Positions 22,516-29,803 of a stretch of 53,349 nt of DNA are shown here, piece by piece. The stretch spans positions 1 to 53,349 of the forward strand of contig JBKQPR010000022.1 of the NCBI GenBank assembly GCA_052144935.1, read 5' to 3'. The stretch comes from JOPF133 sp052144935 (lineage in GTDB: Bacteria; Acidobacteriota; Terriglobia; Bryobacterales; Bryobacteraceae). Both the position numbers and the translations under genes were made by a program. The notes under the pieces were generated by a model that searched no databases, was not told where the DNA came from, and saw nothing but the letters and a program-made list of their open reading frames with translations. The first letter of the stretch is position 1, and the number at the start of each line of letters is the position of its first letter.

Positions 22516-24222
22516 TTTTCGAAGATCGACCGCAGGCAGTTTCTGATGGCCGGCGGCGCCACGCTCGCCGTGCTCGGGCGCGGAAGATCCCAGCCGCGCC
22601 CGCTGTTCGAAGAGATTCCGCCGGAGACCAGCGGCATCCGCTGGGTGCATGACAACGCGGCCTCCGTCGAGCATTACCTCCCCGAAACGATGGGCCCCGG
22701 CTGCGCCTTTCTGGATTACGACAATGACGGCTGGATGGATATCTTTCTGGTCAACAGCGGCCCGTGCGATTTCTACAAGCCCCGGAAACCGATCGGCAAC
22801 GCACTCTACAAGAACAACCGCGACGGCACGTTCACGGACGTCACGGGGAAGGCGGGAGTGGCCGCTGACACCTTCGGTATGGGCGTGGCGGTGGGCGACT
22901 ACGATAACGACGGGTTCCCCGACATCTTCGTCACCGCCTACGGGCGGCCGATTCTTTATCGCAACAATGGAAATGGCGCCTTCACCGACGTGAGCGAAAA
23001 ATCCGGGCTGGGAGCGAAAGTATTCGAGAATCACTGGACCACCAGCGCGGTTTGGTTCGATTTCGATAACGACGGCCGGCTCGATCTCTTCGTCTGCAGT
23101 TTTGTGGACTACGGCGCTACCAGTCACTTTTCCTGCGGCGATAACAAGCTGGGCAAACATTTTTACTGCATCCCGCGTGTGTTCAAGGGAACTTCGAGCT
23201 TGCTGTTCCACAACAACGGCGACGGAACGTTTACGGAAGTGGGCTGCGGCACCGACATCGAGAAGTCCCTGGGCAAGGGCTTGGGCGTCGTAGCCGTCGA
23301 CATCAACAACGACGGCCGCATGGACCTGTTTGTCGCCAATGACACGGTGCAGAATTTCCTGTACATGAACCGCGGACCCGACGCCAAGGGCAAGACCAAA
23401 TGGGAGGAGATCGCGCTAGCGGCCGAGGTGGGATTCAGCCAGGATGGCCGCGCGCGCTCCGGCATGGGCGTGGATGCGGCCGATTTCGACGGCGACGGCT
23501 GGCAGGATCTCTTCGTCGCCAATGTGGATCAGGAAATGTTCTCGCTCTACAAGAACCTGAAGAACGAGACCTTCCGCGATGTCGCGTTCAAGAACCAGGT
23601 GGCCCAGGCGACCCGGCTGCTCAGCGGCTGGGGCCTCCGCTTCTTCGATTACGACAACGACGGCGCGCTCGATCTCTTCCTCGCCAATGGCCACCCCGAC
23701 GACATGATCGACAACTACTCGCAGCAGGTGAAGTACAAGGAGCCGCTGCTGCTGTTCCACAACGAAAACGGCCAGTTGCGCCACGTGAGCGCGGAGGCCG
23801 GGCCGGTGTTTGCCAAGTCGTTCCCGGCGCGGGGACTGGCGATTGGCGATTACAACAATGACGGCCGCGTGGATGTGCTGATCGGCAACAACGGCGGGCC
23901 TCCGGTACTGCTGCGCAACAATGCCGGAGAGGGCAACCACTGGCTCGGCGTCAAGCTCGAAGGCGTGAAGTGCAATCGTGACGCTGTGGGCGCGCGCCTC
24001 ACCTGGTCCGCCGGGGGAGTGACTCGCTCGCGCGTGAAAAACGGCGGTGGCAGCTATCTCTCGGCGCACGATCCGCGGGAAGTTTTAGGCATCGGTCCAG
24101 TGGCGAAGATCGAGTGGCTGGAAGTCCGGTGGCCGCCGCCCAGCGGCCATACGGAGCGGTTCACCAGCGTCCCCGTGGACCGCTACCTCACCATCTTGGA
24201 AGGCAAAGGCATCCGAGGTTAA
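22474..24222 (+). CDS. Tat-exported CRTAC1-like protein (FG-GAP/VCBS repeats plus ASPIC/UnbV domain)
   Basis: 582 aa. A twin-arginine signal is visible (DRRQFLMAGGATLAVLG). Residues about 50-470 hold a beta-propeller of FG-GAP/VCBS-type repeats with calcium-loop motifs: FLDYDNDGWMDIFLVN, VGDYDNDGFPDIFV, WFDFDNDGRLDLFV, AVDINNDGRMDLFV, AADFDGDGWQDLFV, FFDYDNDGALDLFL and IGDYNNDGRVDVLI. The C-terminal about 110 residues are the ASPIC/UnbV domain (NHWLGVKLEG, DAVGARLTW, GGGSYLSAHDP, EVRWPPPSG). The protein is folded before export and probably binds calcium. The biochemical role of bacterial UnbV proteins is unknown. Such genes often neighbour TPR genes in acidobacteria; here two TPR genes and a multihaem cytochrome precede it in one operon. 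It is the last gene. Confidence 0.9.
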   Translation: MPPRTMPLRTMPPRFSKIDRRQFLMAGGATLAVLGRGRSQPRPLFEEIPPETSGIRWVHDNAASVEHYLPETMGPGCAFLDYDNDGWMDIFLVNSGPCDFYKPRKPIGNALYKNNRDGTFTDVTGKAGVAADTFGMGVAVGDYDNDGFPDIFVTAYGRPILYRNNGNGAFTDVSEKSGLGAKVFENHWTTSAVWFDFDNDGRLDLFVCSFVDYGATSHFSCGDNKLGKHFYCIPRVFKGTSSLLFHNNGDGTFTEVGCGTDIEKSLGKGLGVVAVDINNDGRMDLFVANDTVQNFLYMNRGPDAKGKTKWEEIALAAEVGFSQDGRARSGMGVDAADFDGDGWQDLFVANVDQEMFSLYKNLKNETFRDVAFKNQVAQATRLLSGWGLRFFDYDNDGALDLFLANGHPDDMIDNYSQQVKYKEPLLLFHNENGQLRHVSAEAGPVFAKSFPARGLAIGDYNNDGRVDVLIGNNGGPPVLLRNNAGEGNHWLGVKLEGVKCNRDAVGARLTWSAGGVTRSRVKNGGGSYLSAHDPREVLGIGPVAKIEWLEVRWPPPSGHTERFTSVPVDRYLTILEGKGIRG

Positions 24223-24268
24223 TCGGACGCGGGATCTTGACGGATTGCACGCGACATTCGCGGCAGTC

Positions 24269-24303
24269 AGTCATAAATCATAAGTGATCCGGTTTGAACC
24301 GGA
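24269..24303 (+). promoter_or_regulatory. AGTCATAAATCAT element plus palindrome
   Basis: AGTCATAAATCAT is followed by GTGATCC and the hairpin TCCGGTT-TG-AACCGGA (24288-24303). The same 13 bases occur in the promoter of the LuxR-type gene at about 48398. Here no convincing gene follows. The interval 24223-24728 also holds a duplicated stretch (GTTCGGCCTGGCGG near 24458 and near 24704). Confidence 0.35.
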
Positions 24304-24728
24304 CTATGTGCGGCCCACGACGGCAATAATGGGAAGATACCATCTGTGGAGCGAGGCCGCACCCCTACATTCCGATTGCTGTCCGGGCTTGCCGTGACGC
24401 TCTCCGCCGCGGCGGTGTATTCCGCAGGCGGGCCGCCGGGCGGAAACGGCAAGACGCGTTCGGCCTGGCGGTCGGAAGTGGTGCTGGGCAGCGATTCGCC
24501 GTGCGCCCCCACGCCGGCATCGTCATGCGCGCCGCCTGGCGCACGCCGGATCGGCCCGCCAGCAGCCGCGGGAGACCGAGGGGCCGTCCACCCAGCTTGC
24601 CGCCGCGCGGATGGCGCTCCTCGGCCCGCGGTCGCCGGGGCGCCGCCCATAGCGCAGCGGGCGGGGACGGCAGGGCCGAAGCGCCAAAGACTGGTTCGGC
24701 CTGGCGGCCGACCAGCGGCCCCGAGGAC

Positions 24729-25094
24729 TTACCGGCCACTTGCTTCGGCGATCTTGTCGATGACGATCGCATTGGATCCGCCGCGGATATAGGTTTTGCC
24801 TGTCGCCGTGACGCGTTTGCCGGCGAACGGCATGAGGCGTTGATTCTGACCTTCGGCCGGCATGGTTTCTGCGATCGGCCAGTAAATGGACCCGTCGTCC
24901 TGCAAGATGACGAGCGGCGATCCATTCTTGGCGCAGGATACCGCGCAGTCGACGCTGATGGGCTTCTTCAGCCCTTTGGTGAAAGCACACGCGGAGTCGA
25001 GGACCCAGCCGGTGACTGTTTTTTGGTCGGCTGCAAATCCGGACGCGGTCGTGACGATCCCGAGGACGGTGGCGATTGCCAATCGGTGCTTCAT
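24729..25094 (-). CDS. Small exported protein of unknown function
   Basis: 121 aa with a clear signal peptide (HRLAIATVLGIVTTASGFAA). The mature part is a compact beta-rich domain, perhaps OB-like: GWVLDSAC (C36), CAVSCAKNGSPLVIL (C50, C54), GQNQRLMPFAGKRVTATGKTYIRGGSNAIVIDKI. The three cysteines and the LxDSxC...CxxxCxKxGxPLV pattern occur in other small acidobacterial secreted proteins I have seen, but I cannot name the family with certainty. It stands alone, facing the end of the UnbV-like gene, with a poor ribosome binding site. No function is proposed. Confidence 0.65.
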   Translation of the reverse strand: MKHRLAIATVLGIVTTASGFAADQKTVTGWVLDSACAFTKGLKKPISVDCAVSCAKNGSPLVILQDDGSIYWPIAETMPAEGQNQRLMPFAGKRVTATGKTYIRGGSNAIVIDKIAEASGR

Positions 25095-25383
25095 GGGACC
25101 GATTTTACACGCAACGGTAGGGGCGCGTGCAATAGCAGGAACATATTAAAAAATCTTCTTCGGCCGACGAGTCGATCCCCGCCGCCGGCATCGAAAGCGG
25201 CGACCCTTGGGGGCGCGTCGATCACGAGCACAACGAGCTGCCCGCCAGCGCCGCGAGCACGCCCCCAAGGCGTTCCGGCCGGCGCCCCCCGACCGGCGGT
25301 GGTTTTCACCACAACGAGAGACGAAAATCGCGCCGCTACGCCGCCAGTTCCACCAGCTTGAGGATGGCGGGCGTTGAGTCCCG

Positions 25384-25510
25384 CTGATCGCGGCGCGGGA
25401 GGACAAAATCGTTCAGCACGCGGTTGGGACAGTGCTCAACCAGATCTGGGAAGAGGACTTTCTGGGGCTTCTCGTACGGATTCCGCTGGAAGCGCAGTGC
25501 TCGATTTGGA
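25384..25510 (+). pseudogene. Group II intron reverse transcriptase/maturase fragment
   Basis: The plus strand reads AREDKIVQHAVGTVLNQIWEEDFLG and, after a one-base frame change at about 25465, GFSYGFRWKRSARF. Intact intron-encoded proteins have the contiguous block (L)EDKIVQxAV...ILxxIxExDFxxFSYGFRPxRSxHxA, that is RT motifs 2a-3. Neither the YADD box nor the maturase and HNH domains are found, and no domain V/VI-like RNA end was recognised. It is a short relic. The remainder of 25095-25823 shows no other gene I can support. Confidence 0.7.
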
Positions 25511-25823
25511 CGTCCGGCTCTGTCCCGCAACGGCGGACGCCCATACCAGATACGACGCAACCCGGAAAACCGTTCTATCGAAGAGCACGCACCAAATGAG
25601 GCCACCTCGCGCGGGCTTCCGTGGGGGCTGGTCGGATTCACGATGGCGACGCCGGCACCGAGGGAGATCGTGGTGCGTGGCGTCCGACGCCTATTTCGGA
25701 CCGCGGGCCATCTGCCGGGACAACCGCCTGCGGAACGACTGGCGTCGGCCTCGCGTGACGCGCCATCAAGGTGGACCGGAACGCGTCGCTGACGGCGGGA
25801 CCACCGAATCTCGCGTAAGGGGT

Positions 25824-26501
25824 CTAGCGCAACTGCGGCGGGCCGCCCGGCGCCGGCGGTGGCAGCAGGGCGGGATCGTGCTTGGGACCCAGCCCCAGCG
25901 CGATCAGCGACATGGAAGTGATCTTGCCGCTGGCGTCCAGTTTCTGTTCGGCTTGAAACTTCTTCAGCGCGTCGATGGAATTCTGGTCCCAGGTACCGGT
26001 GGCCTGTTCCGGTTGGAGATAGCCCTTGGCCACCAACGCGTTTTGAATCTCGTGGTAGCGCTCCGCGGTGGGCTGCATCTGGCGCGGCCGCACCGCCGTG
26101 CGCACGGGTGGCGCCTTCCCGGGCGATTTCCGCGCCGACGACGAACTCGTTTTAGCGGGGGCCTGTTTTGTGGCCGGAGCAGGTTTGCCAGCCATGGCGG
26201 TTTTGGGAGCCGTGGCGGTTTTCGCAACTGGGGCCTTCTTCCCGGCCGGGGCAGGCGTGGGCGTTTTCGCAACCGGGGCCTGTTTCCCAGCCGGGGCAGG
26301 CGTGGCCGTTTTCGCAACCGGGGCCTGTTTCCCGGCTGGGGCAGGCGTGGCCGTTTTCGCAACCGAGGCCTGTTTCCCGGCCGGGGCAGGCGTGGGCGTT
26401 TTCGCAACCGGGGCCTGTTTCCCGGCCGGGGCAGAGGTTTGGGCGGCGTACACCATCACCGCGAACACACCCGCAACCGCCCAAAATAAACCTGCTCGCA
26501 T
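25824..26501 (-). CDS. Exported peptidoglycan-binding protein with Ala/Pro/Lys-rich repeat stalk
   Basis: 225 aa from the ATG at 26501, preceded by AGGAGA and giving a signal peptide (LFWAVAGVFAVMVYAAQ). About residues 23-140 are low-complexity, built from five 15-residue repeats APAGKQAPVAKTATP (45-base DNA repeats at 26224-26448), strongly basic and proline-rich. The C-terminus (about 145-215) is a PG_binding_1-type domain: RYHEIQNALVAKGYL, GTWDQNSIDALKKFQAEQ, ITSMSLIALGLGP. It probably anchors to the cell wall, with the repeat region acting as a flexible spacer resembling histone-H1-like or TonB-like stalks. No catalytic domain is present, so it is a binding protein rather than a lysin. 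Confidence 0.8.
   Translation of the reverse strand: MRAGLFWAVAGVFAVMVYAAQTSAPAGKQAPVAKTPTPAPAGKQASVAKTATPAPAGKQAPVAKTATPAPAGKQAPVAKTPTPAPAGKKAPVAKTATAPKTAMAGKPAPATKQAPAKTSSSSARKSPGKAPPVRTAVRPRQMQPTAERYHEIQNALVAKGYLQPEQATGTWDQNSIDALKKFQAEQKLDASGKITSMSLIALGLGPKHDPALLPPPAPGGPPQLR
26224..26448. repeat. Five tandem 45-base coding repeats
   Basis: Units begin at 26224, 26269, 26314, 26359 and 26404, with a few substitutions and a degenerate last unit. They encode the 15-residue repeat of the peptidoglycan-binding protein. Their near-identity at the DNA level suggests recent expansion. Confidence 0.9.
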
Positions 26502-26615
26502 ACCGGATATGTCTCCTATTCTACCAGCGTGGCGTGCGCGGCGGAGAAATGCCAAAGGGTTGGGAGGATTGGCCCGCCGTTTCCTCCCGCGCCAAGGCGG
26601 TAGAATGGGTGGCTG

Positions 26616-27599
26616 ATGAAGCTCGTATGCCTTCTCCTACAGGCGGCGCTGGTCGCGCTGCCCGCGGCCGCACAGGTCAAGATCGCTTCGGGATCCGAAA
26701 AAGTCTCGATTGAAATCAACGGCAAACCCTTCGGCGATTTCTATATCGCCGGCAAGGACGTCACCAAACCCTATCTGTGGCCTTTGCGCGCGGCGTCGGG
26801 CACCTACGTCACGCGCATGTGGCCCATGGAAACCGTGTCCGAAGAGCAGAAGATGCTGGAGGACAAGCTCATCCAAAATGACCACCAGCACCAGCGCGGC
26901 ATGTGGTTCGCCCACGAAAGCGTCAATAAGCTGGACTTCTGGAACAACGAAGCCTCCTACAAAACGCCCAACCGCGGCAAGATTCTCCTGAAAAAGGCCG
27001 GCGAGGTGAAGAGCGGCAAAGACAAGGGATCGGTCGCCACCACCTTCGAATGGTCCGCCATGGCCGCCGGCGCTCCGCCGATCCTCACCGAATCGCGCGT
27101 GATGACGTTCTATGCCGATCCCAAGGAGCGCATGTTCGATGTGGACATTACCCTGACGGCGCTCCAGCAGGCGACTTTCGGCGACGCCAAAGACGGCGTT
27201 TTCGGCATCCGCATGCGGCCGATTCTGATCGAAGGCAAGGGCGGCACGGGCCACATCTCCAACGCCGACGCCCAGGTGGGCGAAAAGCAGCTTTGGGGCA
27301 AGCCCTCCAACTGGTGCGACTACTCGGGCGAAGTGAACGGCGAAAAAGTGGGGATCGCCATCCTGGATCATCCCGAGAATCCGCACCACCCGGTGCGCTG
27401 GCACGCGCGCGCTTACGGGCTATTCGCGGCCAACCCGTTCGGCCTGGCGGCGTTCACCAACGACAAATCGCAGAGCGGCGCTATCACCATCGAGACGGGC
27501 CAGAGCCTCCGCTACCGGTACCGGGTGATCGTGCATCCGGGCGACGCCCAGAGCGCCGATATCGCGGGACTCTGGGAGAAGTACGCGGCCGGCAAGTAA
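26616..27599 (+). CDS. Secreted DUF6807/PmoA-like protein
   Basis: 327 aa with a signal peptide (KLVCLLLQAALVALPAAAQ). The sequence follows the DUF6807 family, annotated in databases as methane-oxygenase PmoA-like although unrelated in function to the membrane enzyme: FGDFYIAGKDVTKPYLWPLRA, RMWPM, HQHQRGMWFAHESVN, SRVMTFYADPKERMFDVDITLTA, HPENPHHPVRWHARAYGLFAANPFG. The HQHQRGMW and HPENPHHPxRWHxRxYGLFA blocks hold the family's conserved histidines. The fold is probably a galactose-mutarotase-like beta-sandwich. Such genes often accompany sugar-use genes in Planctomycetes, Bacteroidetes and Acidobacteria. Here it stands alone between the peptidoglycan-binding gene (divergent) and the DUF922 gene (convergent). 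Confidence 0.85.
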   Translation: MKLVCLLLQAALVALPAAAQVKIASGSEKVSIEINGKPFGDFYIAGKDVTKPYLWPLRAASGTYVTRMWPMETVSEEQKMLEDKLIQNDHQHQRGMWFAHESVNKLDFWNNEASYKTPNRGKILLKKAGEVKSGKDKGSVATTFEWSAMAAGAPPILTESRVMTFYADPKERMFDVDITLTALQQATFGDAKDGVFGIRMRPILIEGKGGTGHISNADAQVGEKQLWGKPSNWCDYSGEVNGEKVGIAILDHPENPHHPVRWHARAYGLFAANPFGLAAFTNDKSQSGAITIETGQSLRYRYRVIVHPGDAQSADIAGLWEKYAAGK

Positions 27600-27602
27600 C
27601 CT

Positions 27603-27660
27603 CTGAGCAACCCGGCGGCCGCCCGCCCTTCTGCTGGCCGGGCATTCCTCCGCTGCTCAG
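27603..27660. terminator. Possible two-way hairpin between convergent genes
   Basis: CTGAGCA (27603-27609) and TGCTCAG (27654-27660) form outer arms, with CCCGGC and GCCGGG inside. It lies between the stop codons of the converging DUF6807 and DUF922 genes. No T-run is present, so confidence is low. Confidence 0.3.
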
Positions 27661-28178
27661 TTCTTGACCTTGTCCGGGGCTGGCAGGAACACGCCTTCGT
27701 TCTTCCCGTTCGCCGTCTTCGAGTCGTAAGCTTGTTGAGCCTTGCGCACGTCGCCGGGAAATTTCTTGAACATATCGCTCAGTTTCTTTTGGCTGAGGTC
27801 GGTTTCGAAGGAGAGATCCGTGCCGAACGCCTCGGCTTCGAATTCAAAGATAGTACGGTGTTGCTCCTCGTGCCTTTGGAGCGCCTTCATCATCGTGTCC
27901 CACGCGGCCTTTTCCTTCTGGCCAATGGATGACGCTTTGGACCATGACGGCATCACGATGGTGTAGCCGACCTCCAGCGTGACCTCGGTTATCGGGTCCT
28001 TCGTCGGCTTGAAGGACAGGTGCGGTATCTCGGGATGGAATTTTCCCCACTCCTCCTTCGCGGCGTTCTTCTTCTCGAAGAACTTAAACATCTCTTCGTA
28101 TGTGTTTCCAGGCACCGCATAGGTCTTGTTGTCGGTCTTGGTCCATTTGAGGTTGAACTTCGCCTTTGTACCGGCCAT
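27657..28178 (-). CDS. DUF922 putative zinc protease-like protein
   Basis: 173 aa, no signal peptide or membrane segment. The C-terminal half carries WDTMMKALQRHEEQHRTIFEFEAEAF: HEEQH (H103, E104, H107) is an HExxH zinc-peptidase motif in the context typical of DUF922, and the preceding VGYTIVMPSWS strand also matches. The N-terminal half (KWTKTDNKTYAVPGNTYEEMFKFFEKK) is the family's DxxYxVxGxTxxEL-like start. Most relatives are exported; this one seems cytosolic or leaves by another route. Strong ribosome binding site GGAGGAAA just before the ATG. Substrate unknown. Confidence 0.78.
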   Translation of the reverse strand: MAGTKAKFNLKWTKTDNKTYAVPGNTYEEMFKFFEKKNAAKEEWGKFHPEIPHLSFKPTKDPITEVTLEVGYTIVMPSWSKASSIGQKEKAAWDTMMKALQRHEEQHRTIFEFEAEAFGTDLSFETDLSQKKLSDMFKKFPGDVRKAQQAYDSKTANGKNEGVFLPAPDKVKN

Positions 28179-28437
28179 GGCGTTTCCTCCGGCGCGCTTG
28201 ACAGTGGGGTTCCGAAATCCTTGGGTCGTATCACACGAAATTACCGGCTAGATCATTCCGATTATGACATTATCGCATCGGTTAGACGGGACATGACGGA
28301 GGCCGCCTTCAACCAGGAACATCCCCCGCGCCATCAGCGAGATGGCTGGAGTGCCTGGCATCCATCCATGCCCCCCGCCCATGTTCCTTTGCTTCCAGGC
28401 TCCCGCACAGTGCCTCGCAAGATGTCGATCCTGCATT

Positions 28438-28478
28438 GTGGGGCGGGCGCTTTCGCCAAGGCGAAAACGCCTGCCAAC
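28438..28478. repeat. Family 2 repeat, copy B
   Basis: Reads GTGGGGCGGGCG, then an inner hairpin CTTTCGCC-AA-GGCGAAAA, then CGCCTGCCAAC. The outer stem GGCGGGCG/CGCCTGCC keeps pairing through a G-U wobble. It sits in the otherwise empty interval 28179-28561 upstream of the M20 peptidase gene. Confidence 0.6.
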
Positions 28479-28561
28479 AGACCGCCAAAAGACCATGAAC
28501 CCCATCTCGGGTAAGCACCCGACCGCAACTCCCGCCCACCCTTCGGTTACACTCGAAGTGG

Positions 28562-29803
28562 ATGGCCGCAAATGTGGCAGCGGGAATTAACCTCGGAGAA
28601 CTGGCGGAGCAGCGCGGGGTTCGCGACTGCCTGCAATGGTTTACCCGCGAGAAGCAGTGGATTAACGAGACTCATCTGCAGCTCTGCCGCGTGCCCGCGC
28701 CCACCTTTCTGGAACTGGAGCGCGCCGCCTGGCTCGCGGAGCAACTGCGCGCGCTCGGATGGAGCGCGTCCCTCGACCGCTCCGGCAATGTGGTGGCGGC
28801 CGATGGCGAAGGCCCTTACGTGGCGCTGACCGCGCACCTGGACACGGTGATCGCGCCGCGCAATAAGGACGAGATCTCGGTGGATGCCGACGGGCGTTTC
28901 CGCGGGCCGGGGGTATCCGACAATGGCGCCGGACTGGCGGCCCTTTTGGCGGTGGCGCGCGCGTGGAAGAGCGGCCTGAGCTTGCCGGAGTTGCCGCTGA
29001 ATCTGCTGCTGGTGGCCAATGTGGGCGAGGAGGGCGAGGGAAATCTGCTGGGCATGCGCCACTTGTGCAAGCAGTCGCCATTCGCCCGAAAAATCGAATC
29101 GTTCGTGGTGGTGGACGGGGCCAACACCGAGCACATCACCAGCCGGGCCCTGGGCAGCCGGCGCTTCGAGGTCGCCTTCACCGGCGCGGGCGGCCACAGT
29201 TGGAGCGACTTCGGCGCCGGCAACCCCGTGCATGCGCTGTGCCGCGCGGTGGCGCTGTTTTCGGAAACCCGGCTGGACGCCGGGCCGCCCAAATCGGCCA
29301 TCAATGTGGGGTTGATCGAAGGCGGGTCGAGCATCAATGCGATCGCGCAACTGGCCCGCGCCAAGGTGGATATCCGCTCCGAATCGAATGAAAAGGTGGA
29401 TGAATTGGCGGAGGTTCTACTGGCCGCGGTAGACCGCGCGCGCGATCTGGAGAACCAGCGCGCCACCGGCGGGAAGGTCGCCATGAAGGTGAAGGAGATC
29501 GGATCGCGGCCCGCGGCGGCGCTTCCCGACAACGCGCCAATTTTGCAATACGTGCGCGCGGTGGATGCGCACCTGGGCATCCGTTCGCACTTGGACACCT
29601 CTTCGACGGACGCCAACATTCCGCTGTCGCTGGGGATTCCGGCGATCTCGATTGGCGGCGGCGGCTTGGGCGGCGGCGCGCATACCACCCAGGAGTGGTT
29701 TCGGCCCGAGGGGCGCGACCTGGGGTTGAAACGCATCCTGCTCACCCTGCTGCTCCTGATGCGGAATTCGGGCGCGGCCTCGAACGGCGGGAGCGGGAAG
29801 TGA
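28562..29803 (+). CDS. M20-family metallopeptidase (peptidase T / deacetylase-like)
   Basis: 413-aa cytosolic di-zinc hydrolase. Metal ligands are visible: H92 and D94 in TAHLDTV, D120 in GPGVSDNGAG, and the catalytic/ligand pair E156-E157 in NVGEEGEGN. H214-like GGHSWSDFGAGNPVHAL begins the dimerisation (lid) domain, and the last ligand is the histidine in GGGAHTTQEWF near residue 376. The order and spacing match peptidase T-like members of M20. It cleaves small peptides or N-acyl amino acids; the exact substrate is not predictable. The stop codon overlaps the start of the EamA gene (GTGA), so the two are co-transcribed and perhaps functionally linked, for example by export or uptake of the amino acid released. 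Confidence 0.88.
   Translation: MAANVAAGINLGELAEQRGVRDCLQWFTREKQWINETHLQLCRVPAPTFLELERAAWLAEQLRALGWSASLDRSGNVVAADGEGPYVALTAHLDTVIAPRNKDEISVDADGRFRGPGVSDNGAGLAALLAVARAWKSGLSLPELPLNLLLVANVGEEGEGNLLGMRHLCKQSPFARKIESFVVVDGANTEHITSRALGSRRFEVAFTGAGGHSWSDFGAGNPVHALCRAVALFSETRLDAGPPKSAINVGLIEGGSSINAIAQLARAKVDIRSESNEKVDELAEVLLAAVDRARDLENQRATGGKVAMKVKEIGSRPAAALPDNAPILQYVRAVDAHLGIRSHLDTSSTDANIPLSLGIPAISIGGGGLGGGAHTTQEWFRPEGRDLGLKRILLTLLLLMRNSGAASNGGSGK

Noticed and set aside
24346..24792. Plus-strand ORF starting GTG with a hydrophobic, signal-like N-terminus
   Set aside because: After about 30 residues it becomes low-complexity Pro/Ala/Arg sequence and overlaps a well supported minus-strand gene. It may be the stub of a lost membrane protein, but not a supportable gene.
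26224..26448. Possible CRISPR-like regular repeats
   Set aside because: The units are contiguous without spacers and encode a protein repeat in frame.
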